This document shows, in pieces, positions 8,206 through 13,768 of a stretch of DNA of 17,383 bases. The stretch spans positions 1 to 17,383 of the forward strand of contig WBUV01000016.1 of NCBI GenBank assembly GCA_008933525.1, in the 5' to 3' direction. The notes under the pieces were generated by a model. It worked only from the letters and a program-made list of their open reading frames with translations. It had not been told where the DNA came from and did not search any database. The translations under genes and the position numbers were made by a program. The stretch's first letter is position 1, and every line of letters begins with the position of its first letter. The DNA is from Bacteroidales bacterium (GTDB lineage: Bacteria; Bacteroidota; Bacteroidia; Bacteroidales; Tenuifilaceae).

Positions 8206-8290
8206 ATCCCAGCAAAAACTGTTTGCCAGCAAAATTCCAATTGCTTTATAGAGAACGTACTCGTTCGAAAATGATATGCACGAGCAAGGG
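8206..8290 (-). repeat. Intergenic repeat, copy B
   Basis: About 85 bp between the ATPase-activator stop codon and the FISUMP start. It matches copy A over ATCCCAGCAAAAA, TGTTTGCCAGC and TTGCTTTATA, and matches copy C in the CGAGCAAGGG end. It contains a small hairpin GAACG-TACT-CGTTC (8253-8266). Confidence 0.6.
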
Positions 8291-8315
8291 TCTAAATTCG
8301 GTTCTTATATAACTT

Positions 8316-9050
8316 TTAAACAATTGCACATCCTAATGCCCCAATAATTTGTGGATTATCGGGTACATAGATTTTTCTTTTCAAATTCTTCTCCAACAAC
8401 GAGAGCATTGCTGAATTTTTTGCAACACCTCCTACAAAGGCAATATCGCCATCGATACCAACCCTGTTAAGGAGCATAATAGACCTTTTTACAATTGATT
8501 CATGTATGCCTCTGGCAATATTCTCCCTGTTAGCACCATTTGCTATTTGCGAAATAACCTCCGATTCAGCAAAAACTGTACACATGCTGTTTACCTTTGC
8601 CGCTTCTTTGGCATGGGTTGCTTTTTCGCCAAATTCATCTATTTCATACCGTAAAGCCATTGCCATAATTTCGAGGAACCGACCTGTACCTGCGGCACAT
8701 TTATCGTTCATCTCGAATCTCTTAACATTGCCCTTTTCGTCTATTGTTATGGCTTTTGTGTCCTGTCCTCCAATATCTAAAATTGTTCTAACATTGGGGT
8801 AGCAATTGTTTATGCCAATGGCAAATGCCTTTATTTCGCTGATAGTTGTTGCATTATACCTATCGGCAAATAAATGTCGTCCGTAACCTGTTGCGGTTAT
8901 GCTGTCGTAGTTTAGGCCTTCGAGCATACTTTTACACACCTCCAAGGTGTTAAAAGTGTTCTCACGCACTTCGGAATGAATTTTCCTTTGCCCATCGTGA
9001 AGTACAACTTTTATTGTTCTGGAACCTATATCTACCCCTGCTTTTATCAT
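8316..9050 (-). CDS. 2-hydroxyacyl-CoA dehydratase/double-cubane reductase activator (BadF/BcrA/HgdC-type ASKHA ATPase)
   Basis: This 244-aa ATPase is the activator of the neighbouring reductase. It hydrolyses ATP to push one electron at low potential into the partner's iron-sulfur cluster. ASKHA motifs: GVDIGSRTIKVV (5-16), DIGGQDTK (92-99), and a C-terminal glycine motif VGGVAKN (206-212). Two cysteines, Cys118 in NDKCAAGTGRF and Cys157 in NSMCTVFAESE, are 39 residues apart, the same spacing as in HgdC. There each subunit of the homodimer contributes two ligands to a bridging [4Fe-4S] cluster. It lies 98 bp downstream of the reductase gene on the same strand, with a long hairpin between. 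Length is normal for single-domain activators. Confidence 0.95.
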   Translation of the reverse strand: MIKAGVDIGSRTIKVVLHDGQRKIHSEVRENTFNTLEVCKSMLEGLNYDSITATGYGRHLFADRYNATTISEIKAFAIGINNCYPNVRTILDIGGQDTKAITIDEKGNVKRFEMNDKCAAGTGRFLEIMAMALRYEIDEFGEKATHAKEAAKVNSMCTVFAESEVISQIANGANRENIARGIHESIVKRSIMLLNRVGIDGDIAFVGGVAKNSAMLSLLEKNLKRKIYVPDNPQIIGALGCAIV

Positions 9051-9074
9051 AAATAAATCGGTTTTAATAGCAGA

Positions 9075-9117
9075 TTACTCCCTTGCGTAAGCACTTTTTG
9101 GCTATGCAAGGAAGTAA
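9075..9117 (-). other. Long inverted repeat between reductase and activator genes
   Basis: Arms 9075-9086 and 9106-9117 are complementary over 12 bp with one G.T mismatch, around a 19-nt loop. No T run follows on the minus strand, so it looks less like a rho-independent terminator than an intercistronic RNA hairpin that could stabilise or cleave the shared transcript. Confidence 0.6.
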
Positions 9118-9148
9118 ACGCTTGAAGCAATTTTCTGATATCGAATGC

Positions 9149-10426
9149 TTATTTCTTAATTCGCTCAATAAAGGCTTCGATACGGGTTTTTAGCTGGCCA
9201 ACGTCCTCCTGGCTATAATCTGTTTCAAGATTCAGAACAGGAATTCCTTCACTTTCAAGTTCCTTGCCAAAGGTCATTGATTCATGGGAGTAAGGCTGAC
9301 AGAACTGTAAGCTGTAGTTAATAACACCGTCGGCCTTGTATTTTGTTGCCATTTCCTTGATGTGGTCTAAACGGCTTTGGTTCGGCGTAAAAATTGCACA
9401 GTCAATTTTCATGTATCTATCAACAATATTATCAATCAGCTCATCGATAGTGTTGCCGTTTACATTGGTAAGGTTTTGTGTTCCGCGCTCGCCAGTACAC
9501 ATCTCTTCGCCAACTATTGTAGCGCCTGATGTTTCAATAATATGAGGGATTTTCCAGTTTGGAACGGCCATTGGACAACCCGAAATTAGAGTTCGTGGAG
9601 TTCCCTCGTTAAACACACCAACTTTATTGGCAATTCTTTGCTCAAGTTCATCGCAAATGGCATTTACCGATGCTGTGAATCTTTCGGGGTTATCGTAGAA
9701 ATATACCTGATTTGCTAGCAACACATCAAGCCCTGAAATTGGCACAGGGTTGTGCGCCCTTAGCTTAGCCAGTCTTAAAATGGCGTTTCTTTTATTGTTA
9801 ACTATTTCGATACCTTTTTTAAGGTTCTCAACGGTTAGCTTGTTTCCGGTTAGCTCCCCAACTGCTGCCGCAAATTTCACAAACTCCGCCTTTAGCAGAT
9901 TTCTTCCTGCTTGCGACTTTGTTTGAGGGATATCCATTACATAAAGGTTTCCAACAATATCCTTATACGATTCGTAAGCTTTCTTCTTGCCATCGCAGGT
10001 ATTCTCGCCAACAATCATATCGGTCGATTCAATGTATGGGCATACTTTTGCAAGCTTAAACCCAAAAGCTGACTTTATTAGCGAACAGGTATTGCGTGGA
10101 ACATACTGCTCGGCCAATTCGAATCCCAACTCTGCACCTGCGCACAACCCAACACACACTGCATTGGCAGCCAGCACTATTTCCTCAGGAACAAAAACGC
10201 AAAATGTACCAATAACCTTTCGGCCCTCCTGCTTTGCATCCAACAGTTCCTTAATCCTAAGCCCGTGGATTTCGCTCATAACAAAATCAAAATACTCCAT
10301 CCCTTTAGGACGGTTGTTTTGCGATAAAAAAACATCCTGATAAGCTTTCCCAACAATATCAAGCACGGCATCGTGTGTTTCAAGGTCGAGCCCAAGGCCC
10401 TTCCACATTTCTTTGTAGTCTGTCAT
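9149..10426 (-). CDS. Double-cubane-cluster-type anaerobic reductase (2-hydroxyglutaryl-CoA dehydratase D family)
   Basis: This protein is 425 aa from the chosen start MTDYKEMWKGLGLD (ATG at 10426). The reading frame extends to an ATG at 10534, but the extra 36 residues are hydrophobic and unlike the family's usual N-terminus, so I chose the inner start. The protein belongs to the HgdB/HgdD-like family whose single-subunit members carry a double-cubane [8Fe-9S] cluster and reduce small substrates after ATP-dependent electron transfer from an ASKHA activator. Cysteines in family-like positions: Cys114 (RNTC), Cys129 (KVCPY), Cys144 (ENTCDGKKKAYE), Cys284 (SGCPM), Cys310 (EEMCTGERG), Cys376 (QFCQPYSHES). 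The activator is encoded just downstream. The natural substrate is unknown. Oxygen-sensitive chemistry implies an anaerobic phase in this organism's life. Confidence 0.92.
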   Translation of the reverse strand: MTDYKEMWKGLGLDLETHDAVLDIVGKAYQDVFLSQNNRPKGMEYFDFVMSEIHGLRIKELLDAKQEGRKVIGTFCVFVPEEIVLAANAVCVGLCAGAELGFELAEQYVPRNTCSLIKSAFGFKLAKVCPYIESTDMIVGENTCDGKKKAYESYKDIVGNLYVMDIPQTKSQAGRNLLKAEFVKFAAAVGELTGNKLTVENLKKGIEIVNNKRNAILRLAKLRAHNPVPISGLDVLLANQVYFYDNPERFTASVNAICDELEQRIANKVGVFNEGTPRTLISGCPMAVPNWKIPHIIETSGATIVGEEMCTGERGTQNLTNVNGNTIDELIDNIVDRYMKIDCAIFTPNQSRLDHIKEMATKYKADGVINYSLQFCQPYSHESMTFGKELESEGIPVLNLETDYSQEDVGQLKTRIEAFIERIKK

Positions 10427-10555
10427 TTTTAAAGAGTGGTTTAGTAACTTATTTTTAAATGTATACCAGATAGCTCCAAGAGGCCATAAAAGTATAAAAT
10501 AGTTAAACATAAGCAATGAGTTGTAGGCGCGCAACTCATAGAACTCGACAAAAGA

Positions 10556-10657
10556 TTAATGTTGAAACTCAGTTAATTCGTAGTTTGTGCTCCTTCCTCC
10601 GCTGGCCGATTTCCTAAGGATTCCTTTATTTATTAAATCCTGTATATATCACTCAAA
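10556..10657 (-). pseudogene. Fic-family protein C-terminal fragment, frameshifted relic
   Basis: On the minus strand from 10645 to the stop at 10556-10558, the frame encodes IQDLINKGILRKSASGGRST followed by NYELTEFQH. This is the winged-helix end typical of Bacteroidota Fic proteins (RDIQDL..KGIL....GGRST.Y.L). Directly upstream the frame breaks in a TATATA run: removing one TA restores NLSDIQDLI, in keeping with the family. No Fic core (HPFxxGNGR) exists upstream, so only the tail survives. The match is by eye. An alternative is that this tail is part of a dispersed repeat. Confidence 0.5.
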
Positions 10658-10811
10658 TTATTCTCCGCATTTTTTGCGGCAATTAAGCGATTTATTCTCC
10701 GCAAATATTTCTCTGTTTTTAGGTATACGCAGAATGTGCTAGACTCTTGGAACTCAACAGCTAAATATTCTGTTTAAAAGGCTTTGGAATTGTACGCGGT
10801 CAGGAGACCGC
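10658..10811. other. Non-coding stretch with duplicated 12-mer and hairpins
   Basis: The 12-mer TTATTCTCCGCA occurs twice, at 10658-10669 and 10692-10703, 34 bp apart. The first copy runs into a hairpin CCGCA-TTTTT-TGCGG (10665-10679). A second hairpin GCGGTC-AGGA-GACCGC lies at 10796-10811. A short open frame exists on the minus strand through the 12-mers but resembles nothing I recognise. With the Fic relic it forms the 3' border of the Shedu segment. Confidence 0.5.
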
Positions 10812-10852
10812 TATATAAAAACGACGAAGTCACAGACTTCGCCGAGCAAGGG
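10811..10852 (-). repeat. Intergenic repeat, copy C (shortened)
   Basis: Its sequence (TATATAAAAACGACG ... CCGAGCAAGGG on the plus strand) parallels the CTTTATARA-R-CG...CACGARCAAG half of copies A and B, but the middle is a clean hairpin. The left half of A and B is missing. Confidence 0.45.
10815..10844 (-). terminator. Rho-independent terminator after the 43-aa gene
   Basis: On the minus strand a 10-bp stem with one mismatch (core CGAAGTC / GACTTCG, 3-nt loop) is followed by five T. It begins nine bases after the stop codon of the 43-aa gene and is the likely 3' end of the Shedu-segment transcript. Confidence 0.7.
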
Positions 10853-10853
10853 A

Positions 10854-10985
10854 TTAATCACCTTTCTTATGCTTGTGAGGCTTTAGTGATGGAGTGTTCT
10901 TAGGCGTTTCCTTGTTATCCCGTTGACGCCTATCTGGTTTTCCTGTTGATTTAGCAGTTCTTTTTGGACCTGGTTTGATTCCCAT
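10854..10985 (-). CDS. 43-aa basic peptide, unknown function
   Basis: Reading from the ATG at 10985 gives MGIKPGPKRTAKSTGKPDRR and then QRDNKETPKNTPSLKPHKHKKGD: 43 residues, about one third Lys/Arg/His, six prolines and almost no hydrophobic residues. It is therefore probably disordered and nucleic-acid-binding or ribosome-associated; this is inference. The strongest coding evidence is a perfect Shine-Dalgarno AAAGGAGG (10992-10999) six bases before the ATG, exceptional in this window, and a terminator right after the stop. It is the last gene of the Shedu segment, 57 bp after the 143-aa gene. I know no named family for it. Confidence 0.62.
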   Translation of the reverse strand: MGIKPGPKRTAKSTGKPDRRQRDNKETPKNTPSLKPHKHKKGD

Positions 10986-10991
10986 AATATA

Positions 10992-10999
10992 CCTCCTTT
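10992..10999 (-). promoter_or_regulatory. Strong Shine-Dalgarno site of the 43-aa gene
   Basis: Minus-strand AAAGGAGG, six nt from the ATG at 10985. Other genes in the window show no comparable site, so this fixes the start and suggests high translation or a foreign origin. Confidence 0.75.
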
Positions 11000-11042
11000 G
11001 TTAATAAAATATATATTTAAATGCATTTGTTTTTTTCATAAT

Positions 11043-11474
11043 TTAAGATCGCAATTCACTATTTTTAATTATTGTCCTTATATCAACTTTTTCATTATTG
11101 TTTTGAAATCTAAGTTTACAAAAATCCTTAATTCCCTTTTTGATCACAAGTGCGGCAATTGGTATGGCTATACCAAGCCCAATGTCATATTTTGCTGTGA
11201 CTGCTGAGACTATACCCAATATAAGATTTCGGATGTCACCCTCTAATAATTCATTTAACCAATCCTTTGGAAAATCTTTATCACAAATTAATTCATGAAT
11301 TTCAGGTTCTAATAGATCCCATAACTTTTTTCCATATTCCAAGTATGGTGCGCTGTGTCTAATATTTGGAGGTGACGATTCATAAACATACCCAACGCCA
11401 AGTTCGAAAATCCAGTAATCAACACCTAAGTTATTATTAAGAATTTTCTTTATCTGATCTTCATTTATATTCAT
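11043..11474 (-). CDS. Hypothetical 143-aa protein with hydrophobic hairpin, in the Shedu segment
   Basis: I do not recognise a named family. The N-terminal half (1-80) is acidic and amphipathic (WIFELGVGYVYESS, LWDLLEPEIHELI, FPKDWLNELLEGD). Residues 81-93 (IRNLILGIVSAVTA) and 97-112 (DIGLGIAIPIAALVIKK) form two hydrophobic segments separated by KYD, enough for a short membrane-inserting or membrane-associated hairpin. The C-terminus is basic and polar. There is no signal peptide. It follows the Shedu nuclease on the same strand after 177 bp and precedes the 43-aa gene by 57 bp. It could be an accessory of the defence locus, but Shedu is known as a single-gene system, so this is only contextual. 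Base composition is AT-rich like Shedu. Confidence 0.7.
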   Translation of the reverse strand: MNINEDQIKKILNNNLGVDYWIFELGVGYVYESSPPNIRHSAPYLEYGKKLWDLLEPEIHELICDKDFPKDWLNELLEGDIRNLILGIVSAVTAKYDIGLGIAIPIAALVIKKGIKDFCKLRFQNNNEKVDIRTIIKNSELRS

Positions 11475-11651
11475 GGTCTTTATAATTTAAATGCTTACTA
11501 ACTTACTTTTATGGACGTAAATCGGTCAACAGTTGTTTGTATTGGGAGTAACCTACTATGGTATCATCACCCGGTAAACCGTAACTAAATCGATAAAACT
11601 TTAGTGTCAGCATCATCAGCCTCGGTAGTTATAACCGCGAGTTGTGTGCAA
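11475..11651. other. 177-bp gap between Shedu and the 143-aa gene
   Basis: No promoter or terminator is convincing. On the minus strand a 34-codon frame (11613 to 11509) reads MLTLKFYRFSYGLPGDDTIV and then GYSQYKQLLTDLRP; it has no SD and no family match, so it is not called as a gene. Just after the Shedu stop there is an imperfect hairpin (CTCGCGGTTATAACTACCGAG). Confidence 0.4.
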
Positions 11652-12956
11652 TTATTTATCATTTTTTTTTGCAACAAGTTTATATTTGCCTTCAATTAAT
11701 TTTTGAATATTCTCAACTCTACTTTGCAACTCATCAAATGTAATTATATCAACATCCTTACTATTACTTCGTATTAATTCAAAAGGTCTTAGCTGTTTAG
11801 AATCTAAAGATTTAATTTGTCCCATAAGAACAACACATTTTGAATTGAAAGTTTCAAAATCTTCTTCAGAATCAATTTTTAAAGATGAGTAATGTTTTTG
11901 AAAATTATCTCTTTGATTTAGAACTTGTGATATTGCACCTGAAAGATCTGGACTCATTGCATAAACATCATTACCCCTATATGCTTTCCCTTGTTTTACA
12001 AGTTCGCTTTTATGTGTTTTTATTTCAATAAAAGCGACATTATTTGTAAGATTATTTTTTATTAAGAAATCTGTGACTTTTCCATTTTTATTCGATACGT
12101 TTTTCCCTCCAACATATGCCTCGTCCTGAAATAAAATAATTGGGAAAGAAAATAAATATGAAAATATCCAACTGTGGGTGTTTAAAAATGCTTGCCATTT
12201 CTTTTCGGTGGCATCGGTATCAGTAGAAATTTTCATTAGAATTCTAAACTCACCAATAACGTCTTCAATATATTTCTTATCGATTTTCGATTTCGTATCT
12301 AGAAGTGTTTGCGATGTGAGAAAATCAGGTGTTAAAGACAATTTATCAAACATTTCTTTAATTGAATTTTTGTCTTTATCAGAAAATTCATTTAGAGAAT
12401 TACCCCAAGTTGATATAGCCTCAGCTATTGAGTTTTGCACATATTTAAGTTCAATATTCTCAATTTCAGAGGGAAAAACAACTTTTAATAGTTGCTGAGC
12501 TAAAATTGCTCTTTCTTGCTTTTGCTGGTCGATTTTAACCTGAAACATATCATACCAACTTCTTAAAACATCTTCTGTTATGACTATCTCGTGGTTAGAT
12601 TTATCAAGAAATGGCTTTCCCTTCTTTATTATCTTTACTGTTTCTATTTTGATTTCTTCACCAAGATAATCACCTAAAGGTTGAAGTTTATTACTAAACC
12701 CATAACCAAATGTTGCAACTTTATAGACTCCAACAGGAAGTTTTCCATCAAATCCTTCATATATAAATCTTTTAATATTAGGATATTTGGGAGCACCTTC
12801 ATAATCCCACGGAAAGTGTATCTCAATATTTTTTTTAGGATAAACCTCTTTACTAATTATTTTAATTTTCTTTTCAGAATCTTCAAATTCATAGGTAACG
12901 CAAATAGCAGTTTTATTGATAATGCGTTCTTCTTTTATAGGTTCTTTTTGCGCCAT
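11652..12956 (-). CDS. sduA: Shedu immune nuclease (DUF4263)
   Basis: This 434-aa protein carries a C-terminal Shedu/DUF4263 domain of the PD-(D/E)XK nuclease superfamily, residues ~240-415. Visible motifs: KWQAFLNTHSWIFS (253-266), AYVGGK (280-285), GKVTDFL with Asp296, FIEIKTHKSELV with Glu311 and Lys313 (the D...ExK active site), YRGNDVYAMSPDLSGAISQV with Gln344, QRDNFQKHY, and CVVLMGQ / FELIRS / IITFDEL at the end. Known Shedu proteins cut DNA and protect against phages as one-gene systems. The N-terminal ~240 residues are a variable region: a beta-rich segment (15-110) followed by helices (130-205), probably the sensor or oligomerisation part. The gene is distinctly AT-rich compared with dxs or the S41 peptidase gene. 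It is followed by two small genes on the same strand. Confidence 0.9.
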   Translation of the reverse strand: MAQKEPIKEERIINKTAICVTYEFEDSEKKIKIISKEVYPKKNIEIHFPWDYEGAPKYPNIKRFIYEGFDGKLPVGVYKVATFGYGFSNKLQPLGDYLGEEIKIETVKIIKKGKPFLDKSNHEIVITEDVLRSWYDMFQVKIDQQKQERAILAQQLLKVVFPSEIENIELKYVQNSIAEAISTWGNSLNEFSDKDKNSIKEMFDKLSLTPDFLTSQTLLDTKSKIDKKYIEDVIGEFRILMKISTDTDATEKKWQAFLNTHSWIFSYLFSFPIILFQDEAYVGGKNVSNKNGKVTDFLIKNNLTNNVAFIEIKTHKSELVKQGKAYRGNDVYAMSPDLSGAISQVLNQRDNFQKHYSSLKIDSEEDFETFNSKCVVLMGQIKSLDSKQLRPFELIRSNSKDVDIITFDELQSRVENIQKLIEGKYKLVAKKNDK

Positions 12957-13296
12957 TTCAACAATTTATTTGATGTGTAGAACTCATTGCACTCAGCCTA
13001 ATTATCTATGTGCCAATCTTACTTTCCGAAGAGATAAAATATCAAATAACAGATCAGCAATGCATTATAAAAGTAAGTAAAAGTTAAACAAAAACAATGA
13101 CTTATTGATAACTATTTGATTTAAAAGGGCGAAACCTAGAAAAGACTCACCCCAGCCCTTCGTCTTTAAATTCTAAATTATGAATTCTAGATTTTACATT
13201 AAAATTTTTCTCCTGCTCCTATAGCCGAAAAGCTATTTTTTACTAAAATTCTTGTAATATCGCACTGTCAAATTCCTTATTCTTATATTTGAGCAA
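12957..13296. other. 340-bp intergenic region between Shedu and dCMP deaminase
   Basis: No gene is visible. Contents: a wide inverted pair AAGGGC (near 13129) / GCCCTT (near 13177), AT-rich near-repeats of AATTCTA, a weak 5-bp hairpin ATAGC-N6-GCTAT followed by T6 (13221-13241), and the downstream deaminase promoter box. No clear Shedu promoter was found; TATCTCTTCGG on the minus strand near 13030 is the best poor candidate. Confidence 0.5.
13284..13291 (+). promoter_or_regulatory. -7 promoter element immediately before the dCMP deaminase start
   Basis: TATATTTG is an exact TAnnTTTG box only five bases from the ATG at 13297. If used, the transcript would be leaderless or nearly so. Confidence 0.45.
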
Positions 13297-13755
13297 ATGG
13301 ATAAGAAAAAGTACCCATACGGCGAAAAGCAGCCACATTTCGATAGGCGCTACCTTGAGATGGCCAAAATTTGGGCTAAGAACTCCTACTGCCAACGCAG
13401 GCAGGTTGGGGCGCTTATTGTGAAGGACCGAATGATTATTTCCGATGGTTACAACGGTACGCCATCGGGGTTCGAGAATATTTGCGAGGACGAGAGCGGC
13501 AAAACCAAACCCTACGTGCTGCACGCCGAGGCTAACGCCATTACAAAGGTGGCAAAATCGAGCAACAGCTCCGAAGGCGCTACGCTTTACGTTACATCAT
13601 CGCCCTGTATGGAGTGCTCAAAGCTTATTATCCAGGCCGGAATTAAGCGTGTTGTTTACTGCGACGAGTACCATAACCTCGATGGAATTGCCCTGTTGAA
13701 CAGAGCAGGCATTGAGGTTGTTAAGATAGAAGTAGAGGATATTACAAACATTTAA
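13297..13755 (+). CDS. dCMP deaminase family protein (zinc-dependent)
   Basis: This 152-aa protein is a cytidine/deoxycytidylate deaminase-fold enzyme that hydrolyses dCMP to dUMP, feeding dTMP synthesis in the cytosol. Zinc and catalytic motifs: HAEANAI (76-82, His ligand and proton-shuttle Glu) and PCMECSK (103-109, two Cys ligands). NGTPSGF (53-59) and the N-terminal ARG-rich segment YCQRRQVGALIVKD also match the dCMP deaminase/ComEB group. Start choice: the first Met gives MDKKKYPYGEKQPHFDRRYL, which reaches the first helix as expected. An S41 peptidase follows 13 bp later, an arrangement common in Bacteroidota, so the two are likely cotranscribed. Confidence 0.95.
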   Translation: MDKKKYPYGEKQPHFDRRYLEMAKIWAKNSYCQRRQVGALIVKDRMIISDGYNGTPSGFENICEDESGKTKPYVLHAEANAITKVAKSSNSSEGATLYVTSSPCMECSKLIIQAGIKRVVYCDEYHNLDGIALLNRAGIEVVKIEVEDITNI

Positions 13756-13768
13756 CTGTATCATCAAA

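Noticed and set aside
10427..10534. Upstream extension of the double-cubane reductase frame to an ATG at 10534
   Set aside because: The added 36 residues are hydrophobic and the family begins at MTDYKEMW; translation from 10426 fits better.
11475..11651. Integron attC-like site near GTTATAACCGCGAGTTGTGTGC
   Set aside because: The core sites do not match RYYYAAC/GTTRRRY at the needed ends, and no integrase or cassette array is present.
11501..13078. 12-bp inverted match (ACTTACTTTTAT at 11501-11512, complement at 13067-13078) flanking Shedu, possibly element ends
   Set aside because: It is short and AT-rich, no target duplication or transposase is seen, and a similar ACTTACTTTT also occurs near 7130, so chance is likely.
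13221..13241. Hairpin ATAGC-N6-GCTAT with a T run as a terminator
   Set aside because: A 5-bp AT-containing stem is too weak, and no plus-strand gene ends just upstream.
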